64,000 nt of DNA. Source: Parafrigoribacterium_A soli (lineage in GTDB: Bacteria > Actinomycetota > Actinomycetes > Actinomycetales > Microbacteriaceae). A program made the position numbers and the translations under genes. The DNA lies in assembly GCF_040227235.1 (NCBI RefSeq), contig NZ_JBELNZ010000001.1:496001-560000 (forward strand), written 5' to 3'. Positions 25,941 through 36,349 of this stretch are shown piece by piece; position 1 is the stretch's first letter; every line of letters begins with the position of its first letter. Under the pieces are notes generated by a model, which did not search any database, was not told the DNA's origin, and saw nothing but the letters and a program-made list of their open reading frames with translations.

Positions 25941-27626
25941 GTGACCAGCGCCCCGGACGACTTCGACACGGTTGTCACGGGCGCGGCATCGGGGATCGCC
26001 GCGGGGGAACCGGCGCGCGGCGGGGTCTCGACAGGCTCGACCGGCGAAAACGGCTCGACCAGCGCACCGCTACTCCGCATCGACCGGTGGTGGGGCCGCG
26101 TGCTCGCTCGCCCCGGCGCATTCCGCCTCTGGTACTGGGGCGGTCCGCTCGCGGTCACGCTGCTCGCCGCGGTGCTGAGGCTGTGGCATCTGGGGCATCC
26201 GAAGGCGCTCGTGTTCGACGAGACCTTCTATGTGAAGGATGCGTGGAGCCTCATCCACCTCGGCTACGAGGGCAGTTGGCCCGCCAACCCCGACCCGAAC
26301 TTCGTGGCCGGGCACGTCGACATCTTCACGTCCGTGGGCGGCTATGTTGTGCATCCGCCGGTCGGCAAGTGGCTGATCGGGCTCGGCATGGCCGCATTCG
26401 GCGGCGACAACAGCGTGGGATGGCGCATCAGCACGGCGATCGTGGGCATCATCGCTGTGTTCGTGGTCGCGATGATCGCGCGCGAACTGCTGAAGTCCAC
26501 GCTGCTCGCCACGATTGCGGGCGGCCTGATGGCGATCGACGGTCACGCGATCGTGATGTCGCGGGTGAGCCTGCTCGACAACTTCCTCATGCTGTTCGCG
26601 CTGCTCGGCTTCTGGGCGATCCTGAAAGACCGGCGGCAGAGCGCCGGGCGGCTCGCGCTGTGGATGGCGCAGCGCAGCGAGCGGGGCCTGCATACCGATT
26701 GGGGTCCTGCGCTGTGGTGGCGCCCCTGGCTCATCAGCGCGGGGTTCCTCTTTGGTCTCGCCTCCGCCGTCAAGTGGAACGGCCTCTACTTTCTCGCCGG
26801 ATTCGCGGTGTACACGCTCGTGGTGGACGCGGTGGCCAGGCGCCGCGCGGGCGTCACACTGTGGGCGAGCGGCACGGTCTTCAAGCAGGGTCCGGCGAGC
26901 TTCCTGCTGACGGTGCCGATCGCGCTCGCGACCTATCTGGCGAGCTGGACCGGCTGGTTCGTGACGAACGGCGGTTACGGCCGGCACTGGGCCGACACTC
27001 CTGGTAACGCGCTCACCGGGCCCTTCGCCTGGATCCCGCACTCCCTGCAGAGCTTCTGGCACTACCAGGTGATGGCGTACGACTTCAATGTTGGGCTGCA
27101 TGCGGCGCACCCCTACGCGGCGAACCCGCTCGGCTGGTTGCTGATGCTCCGGCCGACGAGCATGTATTACGTCGCCTCTAACCTCGGCGAGAAGGGCTGC
27201 ACGGCAAGCCGCTGTGGCGAGGCGATCACCGACATCGCGAACCCGCTCATCTGGTGGGCGGCCGTCGCCGCGGCGGTCTACCTGCTCTACCGGCTCATCC
27301 GCTTTCGGGAGTGGCGGGCCGGTCTCGTACTCGCGGGGGTCGCCGCCGGCTACCTGCCGTGGCTGCTGTACCTGAACCGCACGGTCTTCCAGTTCTACAC
27401 GATCGCGTTCGAGCCCTATCTGATCCTCGGCCTCACCATGGTGCTCGGGCTCATTCTCGGTTCGCGGCACGATCCGCGGTGGCGACGGCTCAGCGGCATC
27501 CGACTCGTGGTGATCTTTCTGGGCTTCGCTGCGCTGCTCAGCGCCTTCTGGTATCCGATGTGGACGGCGGTGCAGGAGCCGACCTGGTTCCTGGATCTGC
27601 ACTACTGGCTGCGCAGCTGGATCTGA
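25941..27626 (+). CDS. pmt: Protein O-mannosyltransferase (GT39)
   Basis: Polytopic membrane glycosyltransferase, 561 aa, that transfers mannose from polyprenyl-phosphate mannose to Ser/Thr of proteins being exported. Seen: FDETFYVKDAWS with the catalytic Asp-Glu pair in the first outer loop, about ten membrane spans, and late family stretches WLLYLNRTVFQFYTIAFEPY and FWYPMW. The GTG at 25941 is preferred, since TAGCAT (25928-25933) ends 7 nt upstream; an in-frame GTG at 25920 lies before that box. Residues about 28-42 (VSTGSTGENGSTSA) derive from an interspersed DNA repeat. Neighbouring exported Thr-rich proteins are candidate substrates. Confidence 0.94.
   Translation: MTSAPDDFDTVVTGAASGIAAGEPARGGVSTGSTGENGSTSAPLLRIDRWWGRVLARPGAFRLWYWGGPLAVTLLAAVLRLWHLGHPKALVFDETFYVKDAWSLIHLGYEGSWPANPDPNFVAGHVDIFTSVGGYVVHPPVGKWLIGLGMAAFGGDNSVGWRISTAIVGIIAVFVVAMIARELLKSTLLATIAGGLMAIDGHAIVMSRVSLLDNFLMLFALLGFWAILKDRRQSAGRLALWMAQRSERGLHTDWGPALWWRPWLISAGFLFGLASAVKWNGLYFLAGFAVYTLVVDAVARRRAGVTLWASGTVFKQGPASFLLTVPIALATYLASWTGWFVTNGGYGRHWADTPGNALTGPFAWIPHSLQSFWHYQVMAYDFNVGLHAAHPYAANPLGWLLMLRPTSMYYVASNLGEKGCTASRCGEAITDIANPLIWWAAVAAAVYLLYRLIRFREWRAGLVLAGVAAGYLPWLLYLNRTVFQFYTIAFEPYLILGLTMVLGLILGSRHDPRWRRLSGIRLVVIFLGFAALLSAFWYPMWTAVQEPTWFLDLHYWLRSWI
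26023..26064. repeat. Interspersed repeat inside the O-mannosyltransferase gene
   Basis: GGGTCTCGACAGGCTCGACC at 26023-26042 followed by CGGCTCGACCAGCG. It is the same element that is intergenic at 56303-56326 and 60269-60327, here read in frame to give a Gly/Ser/Thr-rich insertion in the cytoplasmic N-terminus. Confidence 0.6.
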
Positions 27627-27646
27627 GCGACACGGGGCAAAAGTGA

Positions 27647-27666
27647 GCACCGTGACAAAACGGTGC
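27647..27666 (+). terminator. Short hairpin after the O-mannosyltransferase gene
   Basis: A perfect 7-bp stem, GCACCGT and ACGGTGC, around loop GACAAA, 20 bp after the stop. There is no T-tract, so terminator function is a guess. The remaining stretch to 27774 shows no gene and no obvious -10. Confidence 0.4.
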
Positions 27667-27774
27667 GAGCGGGAGTAGCATTCGAGCGCATTCTTACCCG
27701 ATGCACTACCCGAATTCTGCAGCAGTCGGACTCCCCATCCGGTTCTTGCCCTTACCCTCCCCTGGACTGCTGCC

Positions 27775-30669
27775 ATGCGCATTGGCAAGACCGGTGGCGC
27801 CGTTGCCACCCTCGCACTCGTTTCGCTGTTCGTCTTCGGTGGAGCGGAGGCGGCTCACGCCGACGACTTCACGCTCGCGCCGTTCGACTCGAGTGGTGCA
27901 ACCAACTCGAGCCTGCACAATGCAAGTCAGCCGCCGATTCACGGCACCGCTGAGCACGGCACGACGGTCACCGTAAAGTCGAGCAATCCCGATACCGGCG
28001 TTGCGGACTACTGCGTCGTGGCCGTGGACTACTACGGCACGTGGTCGTGCCCCAGTGGTCCGGATGTCGCCTTCGGCAGCACCACCTTCACCGCCACCGA
28101 TGGCCACGCCTCGGTCACCAGCGCGACCATCACCGTCTACGGCCCGAATGGGCCCACGCTCACGTCACCGGCGAGCGGCGCGGTCATCCAGCCGAACACC
28201 ACCTTCGAGGGCAGCGGGCCCGCTCGCGGCAGCATCAGGGTGATCACCGACTCGAACCAGACCCTGTGCACCGTGACCGTGGTGCCAGACAGCGGCCAGT
28301 GGAGTTGCACACCGAGCAACCCGGTGCCCGCTGCCACGACCGGCGTCCTGGTCGAGGCATCGACGCCCGGCTCGCCATCCGACACCTTCTATACCCAGGA
28401 TGGTGCGCTCGTTCCGATGACCGTCGACGACGGCTCTGAGTCCGGATCTGATCCGCCACCAACGGTGGCGCCGAACCCGCCCACGATGGGCTACGAGTTC
28501 AGCCCGGCCGCGGTCGCCATCACGGGCACCGGGGATCCCCACGGCGAGGGCACCCACATCGAGATCTATGTGGTGAACGTGGGCGCCGGCGAGGGCAATA
28601 CCAATACCTTTACGCCCTACCCGGGCTGTTCGCGGAACGGCGGTGACGAAGGCACCGCCTTCGCGACCGCGGAGCTCTCGACCACACAGGTGTGCACGCT
28701 CAGCGACCTCGCCCCCGGAGTCTGGAATGTGTTCAGCTGGCAGGCGGTCGGCGGCGAGCAGTCGCTCTACCAGGATGACTACTTCCGAGTGCCCGCGGCA
28801 CCCACCGTCACGGCGCAGTCCAGCGCGCCCCAGAGCGTGACCCTGTCGGGCAGCGGCACGACGGGCGACATCGTCAGCGTCTTCGAGAACGGAGCCGAGG
28901 TCTGCCAGGCGACTGTCGTTGCGGGAGCGTGGAGCTGCACGATCTCGACCACCGCGGGCCCGCATTCCTACACGGCATCCGAACTGGATCAGGGCCTCGT
29001 CGTCCCCGGGTCCGGCAACTACGGCGACAGCAACCTCTACAACGCGGTCTCCGCGCTGAGCGCACCGGCCGAGGTGTCGGTCGCCGATCTCCCGGGTACT
29101 CCGACCACGCCCACCACACCTACTACTCCGGTAACCCCCACCACGCCTACTACGCCCGTCACCCCCGAGGCGCCCGGTACACCCGTCACGCCGGTGAACC
29201 CCGTGATTCCGCCGAAACACGGCACGGCGGTCACCCCACCGGTCATCCCGACGCTGTTCTTCTGGGTGCTCAACGTCTCCGGCGGTGACGCGCCACTGCG
29301 CGCTGGCGATGTCGTGACCGTGAGCAGTTCGGGACTTCCCGTCGGCGCCAGCGTCAACTTCGAACTGCACTCGACGCCCCGCTCCCTCGGCAGCATGGTT
29401 GTGCAGGCCGACGGCACCTTCGCGAGGACTCTCGTCATCCCGGACGACGTCGAGCCGGGCGATCACCACATCGTCGTCACGGTGACTCCGATCGGCGACG
29501 CACCGTCGCCGCAGCAGGCCGCGATCACGATCGTTCCCGTGGATGCCGTCGCTGTCACCTCCGCGGCCGCCGGCGCGGACGATGCCGGCGGCGCGTCCAC
29601 CACGGCCAGCAAGCATCACTCGCGCACGCCGAGTCGGGACGCCATCACCGCCCCGAGCTCCTTCACCAATGCGCTGCCCACCGTCTCAGCACTGTTCGAG
29701 AACCCGGGCGTGCTTGCGATCGCGGCGGCACTCGCGCTCGCCATCATGCTGCTCGTCGCCCTACCGACCGAGATCCTCGACAGCGCGGTCAGTTCTAATC
29801 TCGACCGCTTCGGTCCGCTGATCGCACGGGCGGGCGCGGCAACGGAACGGGCGACGGCCTGGCTGAACCGGGTCACCAGGGGCTCGGCAGCGTCATCCGT
29901 CGTCATGATCGTGCTCTCGAGCATCATCTTCGGCTTCGCCGACCCGAGCTACGGCTTCGACCTCGTCTCGCTGCGGCTGACCGTGTCGATCGTGCTCGCA
30001 CTCGTTGTCGTGTACTTCATTGCGCCGAAGATCAGCGGGGCGATCATCCGCAGGCGTTGGGGCGTCTCGAGCGACATCTCGATCCAGCCGACGGCGCTCA
30101 TCTTCGCGATCATCGGTGTCGTCATCGGCCGGTTGCTCGGCTTTTCCCCCGGCTTCCTGATCGGGCTGGCGATCGGCCTCGAACTCGCGGCGAGCGCAGC
30201 GCTCCGCCATCGCGCGCGGTCGATGGCGGTGCAGGTCGGCGTCATCGTCGGTCTCGCGCTGCTGGCGTGGGTGGGGTACTCGCTCATCGCGCTCGGGGTC
30301 GGAGACGGCACGGGCACGATCTGGACCGGTCTCGTGCAGGACGCGCTCGCGACGGTCACGGCAGAGGGCCTCACCGGCATGCTGCTCGGGCTCTTTCCGC
30401 TCACCTTCTTCGAGGGCAAGGCCGTCTGGGAGCACTCCAAGTGGCTCTGGGCGTCGCTCTTCCTTGTCACCGCAACGGCGTTCGCGTTCCTCGTGCTGCC
30501 CACGGCGATCGCTCCGCGGGAGATCGCCCAGAGCCTGCCCGTCTGGCTGTTCGTGCTCGGTTGTTTCACCGTGCTCACCCTCGCGCTCTGGCTCTACCTC
30601 AGACTCACCACCAAGCCCGAGGCCGAGCCCGACAACGCGGCGGAGGTCCTGGAGAGCGTCGAGCGGTGA
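27775..30669 (+). CDS. Large exported protein: Ig-like repeats, Thr/Pro linker, multi-span membrane C-terminus
   Basis: Unassigned 964-aa surface protein. A signal peptide (1-30, ending AEAAHADD) leads to about 400 residues of tandem Ig-like/Big-type beta domains; recurring GTWSCP, GQWSCT and GAWSCT strand ends mark three related repeats. A Thr/Pro linker (about 440-480, built of PTTPTTP and TPVTP units) and another beta domain follow. The C-terminal 330 residues hold about eight membrane spans, beginning IAAALALAIMLLVALPTEIL and ending FVLGCFTVLTLALWLYL. The MLLVALPTEILDSA segment resembles actinobacterial FGLLP-motif membrane proteins. It lies next to the O-mannosyltransferase, and the linker is a likely glycosylation target. 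Function unknown. Confidence 0.85.
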   Translation: MRIGKTGGAVATLALVSLFVFGGAEAAHADDFTLAPFDSSGATNSSLHNASQPPIHGTAEHGTTVTVKSSNPDTGVADYCVVAVDYYGTWSCPSGPDVAFGSTTFTATDGHASVTSATITVYGPNGPTLTSPASGAVIQPNTTFEGSGPARGSIRVITDSNQTLCTVTVVPDSGQWSCTPSNPVPAATTGVLVEASTPGSPSDTFYTQDGALVPMTVDDGSESGSDPPPTVAPNPPTMGYEFSPAAVAITGTGDPHGEGTHIEIYVVNVGAGEGNTNTFTPYPGCSRNGGDEGTAFATAELSTTQVCTLSDLAPGVWNVFSWQAVGGEQSLYQDDYFRVPAAPTVTAQSSAPQSVTLSGSGTTGDIVSVFENGAEVCQATVVAGAWSCTISTTAGPHSYTASELDQGLVVPGSGNYGDSNLYNAVSALSAPAEVSVADLPGTPTTPTTPTTPVTPTTPTTPVTPEAPGTPVTPVNPVIPPKHGTAVTPPVIPTLFFWVLNVSGGDAPLRAGDVVTVSSSGLPVGASVNFELHSTPRSLGSMVVQADGTFARTLVIPDDVEPGDHHIVVTVTPIGDAPSPQQAAITIVPVDAVAVTSAAAGADDAGGASTTASKHHSRTPSRDAITAPSSFTNALPTVSALFENPGVLAIAAALALAIMLLVALPTEILDSAVSSNLDRFGPLIARAGAATERATAWLNRVTRGSAASSVVMIVLSSIIFGFADPSYGFDLVSLRLTVSIVLALVVVYFIAPKISGAIIRRRWGVSSDISIQPTALIFAIIGVVIGRLLGFSPGFLIGLAIGLELAASAALRHRARSMAVQVGVIVGLALLAWVGYSLIALGVGDGTGTIWTGLVQDALATVTAEGLTGMLLGLFPLTFFEGKAVWEHSKWLWASLFLVTATAFAFLVLPTAIAPREIAQSLPVWLFVLGCFTVLTLALWLYLRLTTKPEAEPDNAAEVLESVER
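29094..29215 (+). repeat. Degenerate tandem repeat encoding the Thr/Pro linker
   Basis: Short degenerate direct repeats (ACCACGCCCACCACACCT, then ACCCCCACCACGCCTACTAC) encode about 40 residues of alternating Thr, Pro and Val. The units are in frame, so slippage could change linker length without breaking the gene. Confidence 0.6.
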
Positions 30670-30703
30670 CCCCCGCCGTGTTACCGTCCGTGGCGAAACA
30701 AAG

Positions 30704-30731
30704 TTGACCGCGCGGGCCGCTCCGGTAGCGT
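30704..30731 (+). promoter_or_regulatory. Promoter of the metY operon
   Basis: A -35 TTGACC (30704-30709), a 16-bp spacer and a -10 TAGCGT (30726-30731) end 6 nt before the metY ATG, so transcription probably starts at or next to the ATG. No room remains for a SAM riboswitch or other leader control. Confidence 0.6.
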
Positions 30732-30737
30732 GAACGC

Positions 30738-32060
30738 ATGGCAGATCCCGACCGCACCGGCGCAGACCGCACAGACCGGGAGTGGGGCTTTCGCACCCGC
30801 TCCATCCACGCAGGCAACGTTCCCGACGCCGTAACGGGCTCCAGGGCCCTGCCGATCTACCAGACCACCGCCTTCGTCTTCGACGACACCGCGGATGCCC
30901 AAGCCCGGTTCGCACTGCAAAAGTACGGCAACATCTATTCCAGGGTTGCAAACCCGACGGTCGCCGCGTTCGAGGAGCGCGTCGCGAGCCTCGAGGGCGG
31001 ACTCGGAGCCGTGGCGACCTCGAGCGGACTGTCGGCACAGTACCTCACCTTCGCCTCCCTGGCCGGCGCGGGCGACCACATCGTGGCATCCGCTGGTCTG
31101 TATGGCGGTTCGGTCACCCAGCTCGACGTGACGCTGCGCCGCTTCGGTGTGGAGACGACCTTCGTGCCGGGCACCGACCCGGCTGACTACGCCGCGGCGA
31201 TCACCGACAAGACGAAGCTGATCTTCGCGGAGTCGATCTCCAACCCGTCCGGCGACATCGCCGACCTCGAGGGGCTCGCCGAGGTAGCGCATGCCGCGGG
31301 CATCCCGCTCATCATCGACTCCACGTTCGCCACCCCGTACCTCAACCGCCCGATGGAGTGGGGCGCCGACATCGTCGTCCACTCCGCCACCAAGTTTCTC
31401 GGCGGCCACGGAACGACCATGGGCGGCGTCGTCGTCGAGTCGGGCCGCTTCAACTGGCACAGCGACAAGTTTCCGCTGTTCGACGTGCCGGTTCACACCT
31501 ACGGCAACCTCAACTGGTCGGGCAACTTCGGCGAATACGCCTTCCTCACCAGGCTGCGCGCCGAGCAGTTGCGCGACATCGGGCCCGTGCTCGCGCCGCA
31601 CTCCGCCTTCCTGCTCGCACAGGGCGTCGAGACCCTTCCGTTCCGGATGGACGCGCACGTCGCAAACGCCCGCATCGTCGCCGAGTGGCTCGAGGCCGAC
31701 CCGCGCATCGAGTTCGTGAACTGGGCCGGTCTCCCGTCTCACGCACACTTCGAGCGCGCCAAGCGGTACCTGCCGAAGGGCCCGGGCTCGATCTTCAGCT
31801 TTGGAGTCAAGGGCGGTCGTGATGCCGGGCGCATCTTCATCGAGTCGGTGAACCTGGCCAGCCACCTCGCCAACGTGGGCGATGCGAAGACGCTCGTGAT
31901 TCATCCGGCGTCGACCACCCACGGCCAGCTCACGGAACAGCAGCTCGTGGACGCCGGAGTGCTGCCGGGGCTCGTGCGCATCAGCGTGGGAATCGAAGAC
32001 CCGGAAGACATCATCTACGACCTCGACCAGGCGCTGGCCGCGGCCACGGAAGGCAACTGA
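30738..32060 (+). CDS. metY: O-acetylhomoserine sulfhydrylase (homocysteine synthase)
   Basis: PLP enzyme of the Cys/Met metabolism family, 440 aa, making homocysteine from O-acetylhomoserine and sulfide. Seen: the N-terminal FRTRSIHAG-like block (WGFRTRSIHAGNVPD), RVANPTVAAFEERVASLEGG, AESISNPSGD and the PLP-lysine segment VVHSATKFLGGHG. The length (about 430-440 aa) and the insert FNWHSDKFPLFDVP fit MetY rather than the shorter MetB/MetC. First gene of a tightly packed three-gene sulfur operon: its TGA overlaps the ATG of the CoA-binding gene. Confidence 0.95.
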   Translation: MADPDRTGADRTDREWGFRTRSIHAGNVPDAVTGSRALPIYQTTAFVFDDTADAQARFALQKYGNIYSRVANPTVAAFEERVASLEGGLGAVATSSGLSAQYLTFASLAGAGDHIVASAGLYGGSVTQLDVTLRRFGVETTFVPGTDPADYAAAITDKTKLIFAESISNPSGDIADLEGLAEVAHAAGIPLIIDSTFATPYLNRPMEWGADIVVHSATKFLGGHGTTMGGVVVESGRFNWHSDKFPLFDVPVHTYGNLNWSGNFGEYAFLTRLRAEQLRDIGPVLAPHSAFLLAQGVETLPFRMDAHVANARIVAEWLEADPRIEFVNWAGLPSHAHFERAKRYLPKGPGSIFSFGVKGGRDAGRIFIESVNLASHLANVGDAKTLVIHPASTTHGQLTEQQLVDAGVLPGLVRISVGIEDPEDIIYDLDQALAAATEGN

Positions 32061-32629
32061 TGAGTACAGCAACCGTCACCTCGCAACTGGCCAACGGACT
32101 GAGCTGCGAGCTCCCGGCCGATTCGCCGCTCGCGAAGCTGCTCAGATCGCAGCGCACCTGGGTGGGGCCGAGCGCCAAGCAGCGCCTGAAGATCCTGCAG
32201 GGCGCGAAATCGGTCGCCATCGTCGGAGCGTCCCCGAACTCCGCTCGCGCGAGCTACTTCGTCGGCACCTACCTGCTGCAGTCGAGCAACTACCGGGTGT
32301 ACTTCGTCAACCCGAATGCCTCGGAGATCCTCGGTCACAAGACCTACCCCGACCTGGCCTCGCTGCCGGAGGTGCCCGACATCGTCGACGTGTTCCGCAA
32401 GGGCAGCGACATTCCCTCGGTGATCGACGACGTCGTGGCGATCGGTGCGCCGACCATCTGGGTGCAGCTCGGCATCTGGAACCAGGATGCCGCGATCTAC
32501 GGTGAGAGCAAGGGCCTGAACGTGGTCATGGACCGCTGCATCAAGATCGAGCACGCGCGCTTCAATGGCGGCCTGTACCTGCTCGGCTTCGACACGGGCG
32601 TGATCTCCGCGCGCAAGACCGCGCGCTGA
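32060..32629 (+). CDS. CoA-binding domain protein (YccU-like)
   Basis: Rossmann-fold CoA-binding protein, 189 aa. The N-terminal 50 residues are variable. The domain then reads AKSVAIVGASPNSARASYFVGTYL (glycine-rich nucleotide loop), VYFVNPNASEILGHKTYPDL and VDVFRKGSDIPSVIDD, and ends CIKIEHARF, all typical of the stand-alone YccU/DUF1992-type CoA_binding_2 family. It overlaps metY by one base (TGATG) and precedes the sulfurtransferase by two bases. A link with homocysteine or persulfide metabolism is suggested by repeated proximity to sulfhydrylases; the molecular role is unknown. Confidence 0.88.
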   Translation: MSTATVTSQLANGLSCELPADSPLAKLLRSQRTWVGPSAKQRLKILQGAKSVAIVGASPNSARASYFVGTYLLQSSNYRVYFVNPNASEILGHKTYPDLASLPEVPDIVDVFRKGSDIPSVIDDVVAIGAPTIWVQLGIWNQDAAIYGESKGLNVVMDRCIKIEHARFNGGLYLLGFDTGVISARKTAR

Positions 32630-32631
32630 CG

Positions 32632-33500
32632 ATGACGACGCTCGCCCCCCTCATCACGTCCCCCGTGGTGTCGACCCAGTGGCTCGCCGACCACCTCGGC
32701 TCCGAGAAGCTCGTCGTGCTCGACGCGACGGTGCACGTGGTCTCGGCACCACACCACGGCCATGTCAGCGGGCACGAACAGTTCATCCTCACCGGTCACA
32801 TCCCGGGCGCGCGGTTTGCCGACCTGCTCGAGACGTTCTCCGATCCGGATGGCCAGTTCCCGTTCACCAAGCCGGATCAGGCGCGCTTCGAGGCCGCCGC
32901 GGCCTCGGTGGGTATCGACAACGACACGACGGTGGTCGTCTACGACTCCGCGCTCGGCCAGTGGGCATCCCGCATCTGGTGGCTGTTCCGCTCCTGGGGC
33001 TACGACCGCGTGGCCGTGCTCGACGGTGGCTACACGAAGTGGCTCGCGGAGGGTCGCGACACCGAGATCGGCCACCGCGACATCCCGGAGGGGCACTTCG
33101 TCGCGAAGGCCAGGCCGGAACTGTGGGCCGACCGCGCCTACGTCGAGAGCGTGGCCGCCGGCACGGAGAACGCGGCGCTCGTCTGCGGCATCGCGCCGAA
33201 GGAGTTCAGCGGTGAGGTGTCGAGTCGCCCGCGCGCGGGGCACATTCCCGGCAGCATCAGCATTCCGGCGGGGTACCTCGTCGACCGCAGCACGAACGCG
33301 CTGCTCGGCGAGGATGCGCTACGCGAGAAGTTCGCAGCCGTGCTCGATGAAGAGAAGATAGTCGCGTACTGCGCCGGCGGCATCACCGCGTCGGCGGATG
33401 CGCTCGCGCTCACCCTCCTCGGTCATCGCAACGTGGCCGTCTACGACGGCTCGCTCAACGAGTGGGCAGCGGACCCTCGGCTGGAGCTGGTGCTCGGAGC

Positions 33501-33504
<4 letters not shown>
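32632..33504 (+). CDS. Thiosulfate/3-mercaptopyruvate sulfurtransferase (rhodanese, two-domain)
   Basis: Tandem rhodanese protein, 290 aa, transferring sulfane sulfur from thiosulfate or 3-mercaptopyruvate to a thiol acceptor. The inactive N-terminal domain (about 12-140) has GHIPGARF and VVVYDSALGQWASRIWW. The catalytic domain (about 165-285) has RAGHIPGSI and the active-site loop VAYCAGGITASADAL with the nucleophilic Cys. Third gene of the metY operon (two-base gap). The stop shares CTAG with that of the convergent DUF255 gene. Substrate choice between thiosulfate and mercaptopyruvate is not settled; CAGGIT differs from both classic loops. Confidence 0.93.
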
Positions 33505-35447
<1,943 letters not shown>

Positions 35448-35527
35448 GCTCCCACGCTACCCGCGCCGTTCGACGCGGGCGGGCGCGATCCCAGCACTAG
35501 AGCCTGCTCGAAAGCTAAGCTCGAAGC

Positions 35528-36292
35528 GTGTCTACGTCAGCCATCACCCTCATCGGCGGACCCACCGTGCTGCTCGAATGGGCCGGCCTGCGGATCGTCA
35601 CCGATCCCACCTTCGACCCGGCCCAGGTCTACGCCCCCGATCCGGGGCGAGCTCCGCTGGAGAAGACGCAGGGCCCAGCGATCGCCCGAGAAGACCTGGG
35701 CGCCGTCGACCTCGTGCTGCTCAGCCATCATCAGCACAGGGACAACCTCGACTATGAGGGCCTCGAACTGCTCGCGACAGGCGTTCTCACTCTCAGCACG
35801 CGCAAGGCGAGTCTCGACCTCTTCGGCGGCAACGTCGTCGGTCTCGACTCCTGGGAGAGCTACCAGCTCGGCGACGTGACGATCACGGCCGTTCCCGCAC
35901 TGCATGGGCCGCCCGGTGCGGAGGCCAGCACCGGGCCGGTCATCGGCTTCATGCTCGAGGCGCAGGGCGAGCCCACCGTCTACGTGAGCGGCGACAATGC
36001 GTCCGTGGCGCTCGTGGAGCAGATCGCCGACCGCTTCGCGCCCGTCGACCTTGCCATCCTGTTCGCGGGAGCGGCGCGGGTTCCCATGATCAATGCGGCG
36101 CTCACGCTCACCGGTACGGATGCCGTGGCAGCGGCCAAGGCGCTGCGAGCCGGCAGGGTGGTCGCCGTGCACACCGAAGACTGGAAGCACCTCTCCGAAA
36201 CCCGCGAGGACTTCGAGGCCGCCTTCGCCGCTGCGGGGCTCAGCGATCTCGTGCTGGGCGTGCCGCGCGGCGAGCGCGTCGTGGTGGAGTAG
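35528..36292 (+). CDS. MBL-fold metallo-hydrolase (UlaG-like)
   Basis: Metallo-beta-lactamase-fold hydrolase, 254 aa. The metal-binding motif appears as LLSHHQHRDNLDYEG (H-x-H-x-D), with a later His in VPALHGPPG, an Asp in VYVSGDNA and a terminal VVAVHTEDWKH. The N-terminus ITLIGGPTVLLEW matches the UlaG/YycJ-like branch that often acts on sugar lactones or phosphodiesters; the substrate here is unknown. The GTG start is 6 nt after TAAGCT (35516-35521), indicating a leaderless transcript divergent from the DUF255 gene. Confidence 0.9.
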   Translation: MSTSAITLIGGPTVLLEWAGLRIVTDPTFDPAQVYAPDPGRAPLEKTQGPAIAREDLGAVDLVLLSHHQHRDNLDYEGLELLATGVLTLSTRKASLDLFGGNVVGLDSWESYQLGDVTITAVPALHGPPGAEASTGPVIGFMLEAQGEPTVYVSGDNASVALVEQIADRFAPVDLAILFAGAARVPMINAALTLTGTDAVAAAKALRAGRVVAVHTEDWKHLSETREDFEAAFAAAGLSDLVLGVPRGERVVVE

Positions 36293-36303
36293 CCGCGCAC
36301 CAA

Positions 36304-36335
36304 GTTTCGATACGCTCGTCCCTCGCTACTCAACC
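36304..36335. repeat. Interspersed repeat GTTTCGATACGCTCGT...ACTCAACC
   Basis: A 32-bp element, GTTTCGATACGCTCG followed by TCCCTCGCTACTCAACC, lies between two convergent genes. It is another member of the short palindromic families of these genomes. No terminator is otherwise visible there. Confidence 0.5.
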
Positions 36336-36349
36336 CGCCTGTGTGGGCG

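Noticed and set aside
29094..29215. CRISPR-like short repeats
   Set aside because: The repeats are in-frame Thr/Pro codons inside a coding sequence, with no unique spacers.
30670..30737. SAM-type riboswitch before metY
   Set aside because: The promoter -10 ends 6 nt before the ATG, leaving no leader for a riboswitch.
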